From: Nematopogon swammerdamellus
Lineage: Eukaryota; Arthropoda; Insecta; Lepidoptera; Adelidae
Assembly: GCA_946902875.1 (NCBI GenBank)
Contig: OX336354.1
Coordinates: 8,157,247 to 8,221,246, forward strand
DNA: 64,000 nucleotides
Reading direction: 5' to 3'
Under the pieces are notes generated by a model. The model did no database searches. It was given only the letters and a program-made list of their open reading frames with translations, and was not told the origin of the DNA. Each line of letters begins with the position of its first letter. The stretch's first letter is position 1. Positions 1-10,877 of this stretch are shown piece by piece. The position numbers were made by a program, and so were the translations under genes.

Positions 1-40
1 AGTACCTCGCTAGGGTATTTCTCGTGTTCTAGTGTATGTA

Positions 41-120
41 TCCACAGAAGTGGACAAAAACAAAACTATATTTGCATAGCCATTTCGACCGACATTCAGT
101 GCGGTGGTACCGATACGAGT
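41..120 (-). mobile_element. Degraded SINE-A body fragment
   Basis: On the minus strand this keeps the SINE-A body landmarks: a GGTACCACCGCACTGAAT-like block, then CGGTCGAAAtGGCTATG, then a drifted copy of the 'TTTTCCGTCCAGTT' block. It lacks both the head and the poly-A tail. It is more diverged than the copies near 10.6 and 37.8 kb. Confidence 0.5.
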
Positions 121-145
121 ATTTCCAATTGTGTATAATCGGTAC

Positions 146-696
146 CCTAAAAACACAAACACTCCACACGCACCGATTCTCTGCTTTACCCAAGGAAACA
201 CTCGGAATACATTAAACTCCTAACATATTTCGCGCCTGCCCCAACACTCCTGCCCGCACTCTCCGGTCCGGCTAGGGCTGACACACGCCAGGAATAGTCA
301 GGTTAGAACCAAAACTATTCATTTATTCACTATTTCCACACCGTCAGGTTTGAAGTACATTTTAATTATTCATGTTCACATTTTCGTAACCTAACATAAC
401 ATAACATAATATCTATTTATCTATTTATTACCAAATTAATTTAAATTCCGAATATCTATTATAGTTTCATAGCAACACACACATAATCTAAAACATTAAA
501 GGCCTCGAAAATCCGGTTAAATAAACAATAAAATTATACAAACAATTAAAAATTATATCTAAAGCGTACAGAAATAAACATTTATTGTCATATTTATGGT
601 ACTCCTCGAGCCAGTCGTATAGAAAACACACGAGATACGTGTACATAAATAATGAAATATTACTTTGGAAATTTGCGTCAATTATAAATTATCCAA
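146..696. other. Anonymous AT-rich sequence
   Basis: No domain, repeat family or RNA was recognised. It holds a short 'ACATAACATAACATAA' simple repeat near 392 and a GC-richer patch at 235-290. Small open frames here have no family resemblance. Confidence 0.5.
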
Positions 697-753
697 CAAA
701 AAAGCCGCCAAATGCGAGTCGGACTCGCGCACCGAGGGTACCGCACCACCACA
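697..753 (-). repeat. Repeat G, terminal fragment
   Basis: Contains 'AAATGCGAGTCGGACTCGCG' followed by 'CACCGAGGGTACCGC'. This is the end of the abundant lepidopteran-type interspersed repeat called G here, which also occurs near 8.4, 15.0, 26.7 and 32.6 kb. Only the end is present. Confidence 0.6.
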
Positions 754-1023
754 CAATATATTTGTGTTATGTTTTTACCAAAATGTTTTCGACAAAACGC
801 CTAATTAAAAACTACAGCAATGGTTTGATTCTCAGGCAAACCATTGCTTCTTGTATTCAAAATATAAAAAGTCTTTTTTTTTTAATTGGACATCAAATAG
901 TAATTCAGACATTTTTAAACTCCTTATAGTTAGCTCTTTCAAATGGTACCCCACAAGATAAGTTAGTTTAAACTGTTTTTTATCGGTACCAAATTGACCC
1001 CTTTATTAATCTAAAATAAATGT

Positions 1024-1349
1024 GTTTTTTTTATGTAAACTGACACGGTTGGCTACATCATCTACAACATCCGTGATGTCAGCCCATAACACCGCGTGAA
1101 CTTGGTGCCACGTCAGTGCCTCCCTTAGGTCGTGCCGGCTACACTGAACTGGACGGAAAACACAAACTATTTACATAGTCGTTTCGACCGAGTTTTTATT
1201 CAGTGGGTTGGTACCAACCCGGGCGGGTTAAACCCTACCACCTAGTAATATAAGAAGGGAGTCATATCCCTTGGTCGCCTTTTACGACATACACGGGGAG
1301 AGATGCAGTGGGGCAATTTTTTTAAAGTACCGGCCCCGCACCGTACGGT
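1024..1349 (-). mobile_element. SINE-A copy without the 5S module
   Basis: Read on the minus strand it runs from a GTGCGGGGCCGGTACTTT head through 'GCCCCACTGCATCTCTCC', 'GGTAGGGTTTAACCCGC' and 'CATCACGGATGTTGTAG' to 'CCAACCGTGTCAG' and an A-rich tail. The 5S rRNA-like block found in the copies near 37.8 and 43.6 kb is absent: the head joins the body directly at the GGGATATGACTCCCTT region. It is non-coding, and mobilisation would depend on a LINE machinery. Confidence 0.8.
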
Positions 1350-1718
1350 TAATCTAGTAGTTATTGATGAGCGATATTTATGTGCGCGTCATCAAGATCT
1401 GAGATGGCATAAGCCAAATTTCAAGTTTCTATGTTACTTAGTTTTCGAGAAAAGCCTATGTGACAGACACCCGGACACAAAAGTGATCTTATAAGAGTTC
1501 AGTTTTACCTTTTAAGGGACTGAACCCTAAAAATGACTTATTTAGATTTCACAAAAATTTAAATTTACTAAAACGACGCTATTTAATTCGTCCGTTCGGA
1601 ACACAGAGCAAGAAACCGTGTCGCGCTGGGAGAACACGGTCCCCGATCGCTTTTCTGTGGCATGGAACATAACTAAAGAATGCTAAACGAATTGCACCTA
1701 CAATTTTAATTTGAACAT
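1350..1718. other. Anonymous, with possible repeat G-like end
   Basis: No gene seen. The stretch near 1480-1536 ('GGGACTGAACCCTAAAAA') resembles the end of 'GTTCCGT' repeats. The remainder, including an A-rich run at about 1718-1731, is unassigned. Confidence 0.4.
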
Positions 1719-2181
1719 AAAAAAAAAAAAACTAGAAAAAAACAGCTGTACAAAAAACTAGAAAATAATAAGGACACAAGCCTGGGCCTTTTTAAGATTT
1801 TACGTCTGGGTAAGAAAACGTGCAATACTAGCGTGCTGTCTTCTCATGTCGGATGCCAAAGGGCACTTTGTGTCGCTGCGTCAGCGGATTAAGTAATAAA
1901 TTGAGACTTTTAACAGACTAATATAAAAACGTGGGGCGCATGTTATTTATTACGCATATTATACGCCCCACGTTTTTATATTACTCTGTTAAAAGTCTCA
2001 ATTTATTACTTAATCCGCTGACGCAGCGACACAAAGTGCCCTTTGGCATCCGACATGAGAAGACAGCACGCTAGTATTGCACGATTTCTTACCCAGACGT
2101 AAAATCTTAAAAAGGCCCAGGCTTGTGTCCTTATTATTTTCTAGTTTTTTGTACAGCTGTTTTTTTCTAGTTTTTTTTTTA
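1719..2181. repeat. 463-bp near-perfect inverted repeat (palindrome)
   Basis: Two arms of about 220 bp mirror each other around a 25-nt loop at 1939-1963. The arms end in A-rich (left) and T-rich (right) runs adjoining 'CTAGAAAAAAACAGCTGT'. Reading outward from the centre, GTGGGGCG (1931-1938) faces CGCCCCAC (1964-1971), and long blocks such as 'GACGCAGCGACACAAAGTG' match with only a few mismatches. No coding capacity was seen. It abuts the helicase remnant and satellite block. Such arm identity implies a recent origin or arm-to-arm correction. Confidence 0.93.
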
Positions 2182-2261
2182 AATAAAACCGTTTAACTTA
2201 AAAGTTTTTTTACCAATTTTTTTATTTACTCGTTTTTAGTTTGATTTTTGGTTAGTATCAT

Positions 2262-2560
2262 TCATTCATTACGCAAACTCGTCATCCTTTCCAACTCTCT
2301 CATTGCATCTTTGTTACTCGGTTTCTTACCTGTCAATTTCTCACAATCAAGCTCCTCAATACATAGCCCTTCTAAAGACTTTACGCGACTCAATGCAACA
2401 TACGCTTGACCCTCCTCAAATAGTCTGAAGCCCAAATACACGACAGCATGGTCAACAGTACTGCCCTGCATTTTATGGACAGTGGAGGCCCATGACAAAA
2501 TTATCGGTAACATCCGTCTCTCAGCTGTTCCATAATTAAACTTTGCTGGAAACTGTATGG
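2262..2560 (-). pseudogene. Helitron/PIF1-type helicase, C-terminal remnant
   Basis: The minus-strand frame reads into '[20 protein letters not shown]' and then '[18 protein letters not shown]' before a stop at 2262. The HKMQG and AYVALSRV motifs are conserved late motifs of superfamily 1 PIF1/RRM3-like helicases, including the helicase half of Helitron Rep/Hel proteins. The homologous frame extends upstream of the first Met to about 2560 and is closed there by a stop, so about 100 residues of a protein normally over 1000 residues remain. It unwound DNA in its parent element. Whether the parent was a Helitron or another PIF1-bearing element cannot be told, because the Rep domain is absent. 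Confidence 0.75.
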
Positions 2561-2639
2561 CTTAAGGATGGATAAGGTGTCCGCCGTCCCTTTCAAAATC
2601 AATTTAAACAGATGGTATGTCTGTTTCATACATTTGCGT

Positions 2640-4970
2640 TCGACAAGTATGGGACGCTCGTCCAAACAAACCAAATGAGCCCAAACTCGAGGGTGTTACT
2701 AGTAACGGTTGAAGAGTTCCACTGTACACCTCCTGACTCCATCATCAGACCCTCGTCACCAAGTGTGTTGGTAGAAGTATGCGACACTCGTCCAAGCCAA
2801 CCATATGAGCCCAAACTCGAGGGGGTTACTAGTAATGGTTGAAGAGTTCCACTGTACACATCCTGACTCCATCATCAGACCCTCGTCACCAAGTGTATTG
2901 GTAGAAGTATGCGACACTCGTTCAAACAAACTAAATGAGCGCAAACTCGAGGGGGTTACTAGTAAAGGTTGAAGAGTTCCACTGTACACCTCCTGACTCC
3001 ATCATCAGACCCTCGTCACCAAGTGTATTGGTAGAAGTATGGGACACTCGTTCAAACTAACCATATGAGCCCAAACTCGAGGGGGTTAATAGTAACGGTT
3101 GAAGAGTTCCACTGTACACCTCCTGACTCCATCATCAGACCCTCGTCACCAAGTGTATTGATAGAAGTATGGGACACTCGTCCAAACCAACCAAATGAGC
3201 CCAAACTCGAGGGGGTTACTAGTAACGGTTGAAGAGTTCCACTGTACACCTCCTGACTCCATCATCAGACCCTCGTCACCAAGTTTATTGGTAGAAGTAT
3301 GGGACACTCGTCCAGACCAACCAAATGAGCCCAAATTTGAGGGGGTTACTAGTAACGGTTGAAGAGTTCCACTGTACACCTCCTGACTCCATCATCAGAC
3401 CCTCGTCACCAAGTGTATTGGTAGAAGTATAGGACACTCGTCCAAACAAACCATTGAGTTCAAACTCGATGGGGTTACTAGTAACGGTTGAAGAGTTACA
3501 CTGTACACCTCCTGACTCCATCATCAGACCCTCGTCACCAAGTGTATTGGTAGAAGTATGGGACACTCATTCAAACCAACCAAATGAGCCCAAACTCGAG
3601 GGGGTTACTAGTAACGGTTGAAGAGTTCCACTGTACACCTCCTGACTCCATCATCAGACCCTCGTCACCAAGTGTATTGGTAGAAGTATGAGACACTCGT
3701 CCAGACCAACCAAATGAGCCCAAATTCGAGGGGGTTACTAGTAACGGTTGAAGAGTTCCACTGTACACCTCCTGACTCCATCATCAGACTCTCGTCACCA
3801 AGTGTATTGGTAGAAGTATGGGACACTCGTTCAAACCAACCATATGAGCCCAAAGTCGAGGGGATTAATAGTAACGGTTGAAGAGTTCCACTGTACACCT
3901 CCTGACTCCATCATCAGATCCTCGTCACCAAGTGTATTGGTAGAAGTATAGGACACTCGTCCAAACAAACCATTGAGCCCAAACTCGAGGGGGTTACTAG
4001 TAACGGTTGAAGAGTTCCACTGTACACCTCCTGACTCCATCATCAGACCCTCGTCACCAAGTGTATTGGTAGAAGTATGGGACACTCGTCCAAACCAACC
4101 AAATGAGCCCAAACTCGAGGGGGTTACTAGTAACGGTTGAAGAGTTCCACTGTACACCTCCTGACTCCATCATCAGACCCTCGTCACCAAGTGTATTGGT
4201 AAAAGTATGGGACACTCGTTCAAACCAACCAAATGAGCCCAAACTCGAGGGGGTTACTAGTAACGGTTGAAGAGTTCCACTGTACACCTCCTGACTCCAT
4301 CATCAGACCCTCGTCACCAAGTGTATTGGTAGAAGTATGGGACACTCGTTCAAACCAACCATATGAGCCCAAAGTCGAGGGGATTAATAGTAACGGTTGA
4401 AGAGTTCCACTGTACACCTCCTGACTCCATCATCAGACCCTCGTCACCAAGCGTATTGGTAGAAGTATAGGACACTCGTCCAAACAAACCATTGAGCCCA
4501 AACTCGAGGGGGTTACTAGTAACGGTTGAAGAGTTCCACTGTACACCTCCTGACTCCATCATCAGACCCTCGTCACCAAGTGTATTGGTAGAAGTATGGG
4601 ACACTCGTCCAAACCAACCAAATGAGCCCAAACTCGAGGGGGTTACTAGTAACGGTTGAAGAGTTCCACTGTACACCTCCTGACTCCATCATCAGACCCT
4701 CGTCACCAAGTGTATTGGTAGAAGTATGGGACACTCGTCCAAACCAAGCAAATGAGCCCAAACTCGAGGGGGTTACTAGTAACGGTTGAAGAGTTCCACT
4801 GTTCACCTCCTGACTCCATCATCAGACCCTCGTCACCAAGTGTATTGGTAGAAGTATAGGACACTCGTCCAAACAAACCATTGAGCCCAAACTCGAGGGG
4901 GTTACTAGTAACGGTTGAAGAGTTCCACTGTCCACCTCCTGACTCCATCATCAGACCCTCGTTACCAAGT
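2640..4970. repeat. 130-bp tandem satellite, about 18 copies
   Basis: The repeating unit contains 'GACACTCGTCCAAACCAACC', 'CTCGAGGGGGTTACTAGTAA', 'GAAGAGTTCCACTGTACACC' and 'CCCTCGTCACCAAGTGTATT'. Units start near 2646, 2776, 2906 and so on. A 129-bp variant (CCATTGAG instead of CCAAATGAG) recurs near 3426, 3945, 4464 and 4853, giving a four-unit (519-bp) higher-order repeat and then a three-unit one. Flanking units are more diverged than central ones. Open frames across it are an artefact of the repeated unit. Confidence 0.95.
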
Positions 4971-5145
4971 TGAAATTATCATAATATTGTATTGTCACGA
5001 GAACTCAATGTGTGTGCAAAGTTTCATAAAAATCGGTTCAGTAGAAGTAGTTGAAAAAGTTGTCGCAAGATTTGAAACAAAGATAGTAACAAACAAACAA
5101 ACAAACAAACAAATATACGGAGTCAAGCTAAATAAAACCGTTTAA

Positions 5146-5829
5146 AAAATGAGAACCACATTTCTATTCTGTTAAAATAAAAAAAAATTAAATGTAACAA
5201 TCTTTGTACTCTTTTACATTTTTCCAGTATATATTTGTATAACTTGCGGCCGAAATTATACACAATAAACCGAAATTTAAATCGCTTAATATTCATATTG
5301 CCCGATAAAATAATTTTATGATCTGGCAACCCTAAGGGAGGCACGTTAGTCGCGCAGGGTTTCGGAATAGTTTCGAGTTTGAAACCCGCCCCGATTTTCC
5401 TTTCCGCAATCAGATAAGCTTAATCCAGATTGAAAAGAAAAACACGCTACCCTCGTCCGCTCTCAGCTCTAACCGATAGATAAGAAAATGTCTACACAAC
5501 GGGCTTACCGCGACTTAAAACCTTCTAAAAGCTGGGTAAATTTTCTTTTTTACGTATAAACCATGTCAACATTGCCTTGTAAGTAAGTTATCTTTCTTAT
5601 TTACTTTACTTTATTTACGTTTGATCACTTATTCCAATGATGGTATAAAGGGACTAAGTTATTGTATTTATGGCATAAGTAAGTTTTATCGGAGAATATA
5701 AGTACATCGTACAAAGTACGTATAAACTTCCGGAGATAGTGAATGTTGTATTCTGGGCCAAAAATAATTTCTATAGGATTCATTATTTTTAAGGTTTGTT
5801 TTGTTTTAGTTAGTTTAAACAATAATCAT
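5146..5829. other. Anonymous sequence
   Basis: No gene, RNA or known repeat recognised. It is AT-rich except for a GC-richer block at 5335-5480. Short open frames on both strands lack any family signature. Confidence 0.5.
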
Positions 5830-7447
5830 CATTGAAAAGTCAAAGTCAAAAGTCAAAAACATTTATTTGTAAATATGATTGCTCACATTCAATTGGTCAC
5901 ATTCAAATTCACATCGTCAGTAAAATTCCCGCAATAATAATTTGTCAATATAATATTATGATTTTCTACAGCTAAATACATCAATACGTTCTTACAATTA
6001 TTGAATATTTTGTTTTATTTATTTATTCATTTATTATTTTTTTTGTTTTACAGAATTTGGTATACATATATTTTAACATACATTCAATTCATTTGCGTCA
6101 CATTTGTACTACCTAAGTTAATATATTGAACATTGTGAGATCATATAGTGTTTGTTTCAACAGCCAATCGTGTAGTCTTACTTTAAACCTTACATCATTG
6201 ATCTCACTTGTTATATATTTCGGCAGTTTATTATATATATTGACGCTATTAAAATGTAGTCCCCTTTGAAATTTCTTTGTACTGTGTGTGTCATATTGTA
6301 AGTTTGACTTATTTCTAGTTTCGTATTTATGTGTGTTTTTATTGTATTCGCTATGGTTTAGTCTCGCGAAAATTGCTGCTTTCTTTACATAAATGTCGTA
6401 TGTTGTTAATAGTTTTAGCGACTTAAATAATGGTGAACAGTGTTCGTTCCAGCTCGAGTTTGTTATTATTCTTACGGCTTTCTTTTGGATTCTAAATATC
6501 CTGATTGATTCGCCTGATGAACCCCAGAATTCAATCCCGTAACTCAGTATTGAATAAAAATACCCGTAGTACGCATTTATGAGAGCATCTTGATTACATG
6601 TTCTTGCAATGGTTTTTAGACAATAACAAGCTTTTGCCAATTTTTCGCATGTTTTGTTCCATTGTCCCATCTTAAATGTTCATCTAGTGTAAATCCCAGG
6701 AAAATAGTTTGAGTTGTAAAGTGTATAATTTCGTTTTGGTATTTTAGAGACATGGTGCTATTGTCTGAGTTTGTGTTTCTTATATTGAACTTGATACATT
6801 GTGTTTTTGAGCCATTTAGGATGAGACCATTTGCGCTGAACCATTCAGATATTTCACCCAACATTTTTTGCATGGTATCTAATAAATTTGTTATATCATC
6901 CTCTTTTGCAATAAAATTTGCATCGTCTGCATAAAGTACGATGAGTGGTGCAAGTTTTACATGTTCAGGCAGGTCATTTATAAATAATAAAAATAGTATA
7001 GGAGCTAGTATTGAGCCTTGGGGAACTCCGCACTCTGCCTTAAAGTAGCGTGATTGTATGTTTTCTATCTGTCCCTTTTCTATGTTTGTATGGCTAATGT
7101 TAACACTGAACTCTCTTTTACTTAAGTAGCTTCTGAACCACTCCAAGGCTATCCCGCGTATTCCGTAAAACTCCATTTTCTTCAAAAGGGTGTTGTGGTT
7201 GACGAGATCAAAGGCTTTAGAGAGGTCCAGAAACAGGCCAGCTGTGTGTTTTTGTGTGTCCATCCCTTGTAGTATACTATTTGTAAAAACTTGTGTAGCT
7301 GAGGAGACAGATTTGCCTTTGCGGAAACCATGTTGGCACTTAGTTAGTATGTCATTATTTTCTATGTAGTTCATCAGGCGAACTTGCATAAACTTTCAAA
7401 AATTTTTGAAAAGGCCGGTAGTATTGAAATTGGTCGATAGTTTTCTG
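5830..7447 (-). mobile_element. Jockey-like LINE, 5'-truncated
   Basis: The element lies on the minus strand with its 3' end at about 5830, where AGTCAAA repeats followed by AACATTTATTT mark a 3' terminus style common in lepidopteran Jockey-group elements. The untranslated tail is about 280 bp (5830-6112). Coding remnants reach to about 7447, where homology stops in the middle of the reverse transcriptase, just before an RTE fragment. ORF1, the endonuclease and the first RT blocks are missing, so this is a dead-on-arrival copy. Confidence 0.85.
6113..7447 (-). pseudogene. Non-LTR reverse transcriptase (Jockey group), frameshifted
   Basis: This encoded a reverse transcriptase for target-primed retrotransposition. 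In order on the minus strand: a NYRPISILP block near 7440; CQHGFRKGKS near 7330; FLDLSKAFD (palm, first catalytic Asp) near 7230; GVPQGSILAPILFLLF near 7000; the LYADD catalytic box near 6930; and a thumb and C-terminal region with 'YGIEFWGSS' and 'IQKKAVRII' down to the stop at 6113. The frame changes at about 7390 (just after a KIFESL-like motif) and again near 6650 (after HLRWDNGT). Both catalytic motifs survive, but two frameshifts and 5' truncation make it non-functional. Confidence 0.9.
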
Positions 7448-7462
7448 TGTGAAGCCGAAGAA

Positions 7463-7560
7463 GATCATCATCATCATCAGCCTGTATCGGTCCACTGCTG
7501 GACATAGGCCTCTCCCAAGGCACGCCACCACACGCGGTCTTCCGCTCTTCTCATCCATCC
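7463..7560 (-). mobile_element. RTE-type LINE 3' end stub
   Basis: On the minus strand it reads GAGGCCTATGTCCAGCAGTGGAC-like sequence followed by a (ATG)n tail, seen on the plus strand as ATCATCATCATCATCAG at about 7463-7480. This is the terminal codons and microsatellite tail of RTE elements (compare the 'EAYVQQWT' end near 56.8 kb). Only about 100 bp remains. Confidence 0.75.
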
Positions 7561-8271
7561 AATAATAATATATAAATATATCAATAATAATTGTTATTAA
7601 ATTAAATACTACTTAAATTCTATCGGATATTCAAATGAAAATTTGTCAGTACCTACCTATAAGTTCAGCAATATTGCACAGACAGGCAAACCGACCACAT
7701 ACTAAGATGTAACTAGATTACCTAGTTCATGTACAAAAGGGTATTACGAAGGCCTAACTTTGTCGTGCTAGCTAGTATGACGTTTACCTAGCCGCTTGCT
7801 GATGACGATTTAATTATTTTTTGGCTGTAATACGAAATAACTCATTACAGTTTAATTCACATGTGGCTAAAGAGATTAAGCTTGTATACATATGCAAATT
7901 TTGGCTTAGGGATACAAAATAAACATATAATTTCGAGGGAGGAAAATCTGTCCTTTGTCCGAAATGTTTTCAGCTGTCGCCCACACACGACACCTATTGT
8001 CCTGGCCTAAGAATGCGTGAAGGAAAATCCCGTCTCTACTATAGCTTGCTCGTACCAAGTTCAGCACGTTACAGACAATAGCAACGCGCGATGGCCCGAT
8101 GTACATACCTATAGGCAAATTACACTGCTATGTGAACGAATGAAACGCTGCGTTTGTATGTGGAAGTCGCGAGCTTAGTAATAAAATTAACAGCGCGTCT
8201 TTATGAACTTTGCAAACATCGAGATTCGAACAATCCACTCCATAGTCCACACAGTACACGGACACACCGCG
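7561..8271. other. Anonymous sequence
   Basis: No gene or recognised repeat. AT-rich at 7561-7650; the rest is of mixed composition. Confidence 0.5.
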
Positions 8272-8337
8272 TCACACACACACGCCCTCCCTCTCTCTCA
8301 CACACACACACACACCCTCTCACACACACACACACCC
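8272..8337. repeat. (CA)n/(CT)n microsatellite
   Basis: Three blocks of CA repeats interrupted by CCCTCC/CTCTCT, seen directly. Confidence 0.95.
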
Positions 8338-8374
8338 CGTGCAGTGTTGTATGTATTGTCACCTATTATTTATT

Positions 8375-8691
8375 AGGTTTCCGTATCCCGTACGGAAGCC
8401 TATTACTAATTCTCCGCCGTCCGTCCGTCTGTCCGAGGGCTGTATCTCTTGAACCGTAATAGGTAGCCCGTTGAAATTTTCATAGAATATGTGTTACTAT
8501 GGCGGATATAACAACAAATAAGAAAATGTTAAAAATTAAGGGGGGCTCCCATACAACAAATCCCACAATATTGAATAATAGATGGCGCCACAGGCTTTTA
8601 TACATTGCATTGTTGAAAGACAAAAGATAGGCGGATAATAGCGGATAGATACGGAAACCTCCGTGCTCGAGTAAAACTCGCACTTAACAGA
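8375..8691 (+). repeat. Repeat G copy
   Basis: Starts 'AGGTTTCCGTATCCCGTACG', continues through a GTCCGTCCGTCTGTCC block, 'GTTGAAATTTTCATAGAATA' and 'AAATTAAGGGGGGCTCCCAT', and ends ACGGAAACCTCCGTGCTCGAG and AAAACTCGCACTTAAC. This is a non-coding interspersed repeat with six or more copies in the window. The class is unknown. Confidence 0.8.
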
Positions 8692-9625
8692 TTTTTAAGT
8701 ATTTTGTGGTATTGTGATCACACGTTATTGCCTTTACACTTTTCGATCATACGTTGCGTTTACTTCTTGCTTTGCGTTGTGCCTAGCATGGAATCGACCA
8801 ACAGACCACACTAAATGCATAACAATAACAGCACAGGGTGATTCGAAACGACGAAAGTTATCTCGTTAGGCGCTCGGGACTTCGCTAATTAATCCCGGTT
8901 TTGCAATACGTTTTATGTTTTCGCTACGAACTGGATTTGGTGATGTTACCGCGACCATTTGGAGATGAAAGATTTCACTATATTATGTACTCAACTTTGG
9001 TAGGCACGAGTAATGTATGCTTTTCAAAATATTACAAACATTCTTACTCATTTTCTACAAAATTTTAAATTCAAAGTCCGATGTATTTCTGTCGGTCTGT
9101 CTATAGCTTATAATTCGAAAGCAGCTCAACCAATACGCATGCAGTTTACAACAGTTTGAACCTTCGTAGTAGTCGCTTTCGTGTAATCGTATGATTATAT
9201 AATAATGGTTAGGTTAGGTGAAAAAACCTAACTAATACTTCAGTCTGAAAGTTATTTCACTCAGTTCTTCATATGTATTTTCCTTACCTAATTTAAGTCC
9301 CTTCTTCTCTCTGTCTCTCTTGTCATTCAGTTGATTATGTTGCACACAACAATATCACTGATTAATTTACATAATATGTAAGTCTATTATATGTATACTT
9401 ATATAATAATATGCATATTAAAGTATTATGTAGTATTCGTTTATAGTTTATCATCATACATATTTCTTCACAGTTTCATACATTGCGATAAAGTATTCTT
9501 GTTCGCCTGCATGTACTTCTCCCACATCCCAATGTTTAGTTAGAATAGAATGCCTTGTGCCTAATTTCTATAAATTGGTGTTCCATAAAAAAATATATAT
9601 ACATGCATATTATATACATACATTA
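8692..9625. other. Anonymous sequence
   Basis: No gene or RNA recognised. AT-rich from 9340 with many ATAT runs. The left flank of the mariner ends in TA at 9624-9625. Confidence 0.5.
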
Positions 9626-10554
9626 CATAGGCTGTTCCGAAAATTGTTAGTGAAATGAAAAATAATTAGAATATTAAAAAAAATTATTTACAGCTTTTCA
9701 AAATATTTCCCTCCAATCCCTATGCACTTATGCAATCGGGTGAACCAGGTTTCAAAACATTTAAAAAACGTATCTTGCGGGAGGTCGAAAAATAACCGCC
9801 GAAATTCTCGAGGGCCTCGTCTGCAGTGTTGAATTTTCGCCCGCGAAGCATTTTTTTTACCGTGGGAAATAAAAAAAAATCGCATGGAGCTAAATCTGGG
9901 CTGTACGGAGGATGGGATAACCTTTGTACCCCCGAAGTTGTCAAAGAGTCCATGTTTCTACCGGTGTGTGAGCGGGCGCGTTATCTTGGTGAAAAAGAAT
10001 GCCACGGACGCCTCTACTTGGGCGCTCGCTATTCAACTCCCCGAAAGCTTGAGGCAGACAAACTTCGCAGTACCAATCTTCAGATCAGCCTGAATCTCCC
10101 GATGTGTAATGTGTCTATTCTCCCGCAATAGCCACTCTACCCTGATGACGTTTTCATGAGTGACTGCAGTTGATGGTCGGCCGGGTCTAGGGTCATCGTT
10201 TAGGTTCTCTCGACCACGTTTAAATTCACGAAACCAATAAGTAACTGTTGCTAACGCAGGAGCAGACTCCCTAAAAGCAGCTTGCAAATTTTCGTGAGAT
10301 TCCTTGAAGGTTAACCCTAGTTTATAAGCATAGAAAATCATACCACGAAAAGCTTCTCGCGAGACGTCCATTGTTGCAAATAAAATATGAGTGACGGATA
10401 ACCGTTAAAAATATTTAAAAAAAGAACTACACATAGGTGGCCAATAATTTTCATCAAGGAGATTTGTATTTAAATTAGCCGTCAAATCAAAATAGTTTCA
10501 GGAAAAAAAAAATTTTATTTATTCTGTGGCTAACAATTTTCGGAACAGCCCACG
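9626..10554 (-). mobile_element. Mariner-family DNA transposon, internally deleted
   Basis: The terminal inverted repeats match over about 26 bp: left 'CATAGGCTGTTCCGAAAATT' at 9626, and the right end reads on the minus strand 'CGTGGGCTGTTCCGAAAATT' from 10554. Both ends are flanked by TA (9624-9625 and 10555-10556), the mariner/Tc1 target duplication. The element is 929 bp, about 350 bp shorter than a typical 1.3-kb mariner. Transposase remnants lie on the minus strand. Confidence 0.92.
9688..10371 (-). pseudogene. Mariner transposase, deleted and frameshifted
   Basis: The N-terminal part (start Met at 10371) has the paired-type DNA-binding region, with 'FAYKLGLTFKES'-like and 'VTYWFREFKRGREN' helix-turn-helix sequence and DDPRPGRPST, which resembles the inter-domain linker of mariners. 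After a LKIGT motif the frame runs out at 10033. The C-terminal part (about 9953-9688) has HPPYSPDLAPCDFFLFP, then in a shifted frame CFETWFTRLHKCIGIGGKYF up to the stop at 9688. The stretch carrying the first two catalytic aspartates is deleted, so no transposition activity is possible. It could still be mobilised in trans through its intact ends. Confidence 0.9.
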
Positions 10555-10877
10555 TATGTCAGGCACAGCTACACACATTCTAAACTTGTACCGTGTGGGG
10601 CCGGTACTTTAAAAGAATAGCCCCACTGCATCTCTCCCTGTGTATGTCGTGTATGGCGACTAAGGGATATGACTCCCTTATGATATTACTAGGTGGTAGG
10701 GTTTAACCCACCCGGGTTGGTACCACCGCACTGAATGAAAGGTCGGTCGAAACGGCTATGTAAATAGTTTGTGTTTTCCGTCCAGTTCAGTGTAGCCGGC
10801 ACGACCGAAGGGAAGCACTGACGTGGCACCAAGTTCACCCGGTGTTATGACATCACGGATGTTGTAGGACTTGTAGG

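Larger units (their letters stand above)
2181..5145. repeat. Segment bounded by 16-bp direct repeats
   Basis: The same 16 bases, AAATAAAACCGTTTAA, occur at 2181-2196 and 5130-5145. They bracket the helicase remnant, the 130-bp satellite and a short A/C-rich tail with (AAAC)n at about 5090-5112. They could be element-internal repeats, a long target duplication or chance within AT-rich DNA; the sequence does not decide. Confidence 0.5.

Noticed and set aside
380..420. Telomere-like ACATAACATAAC repeats
   Set aside because: Not the insect TTAGG repeat and only a few units.
2626..4951. Many 65-108 codon minus-strand open frames with near-identical peptides
   Set aside because: They are produced by the 130-bp satellite unit, which is not a multiple of three, so frames rotate from unit to unit.
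6113..7447. Active Jockey LINE
   Set aside because: Two frame changes and loss of ORF1 and endonuclease.
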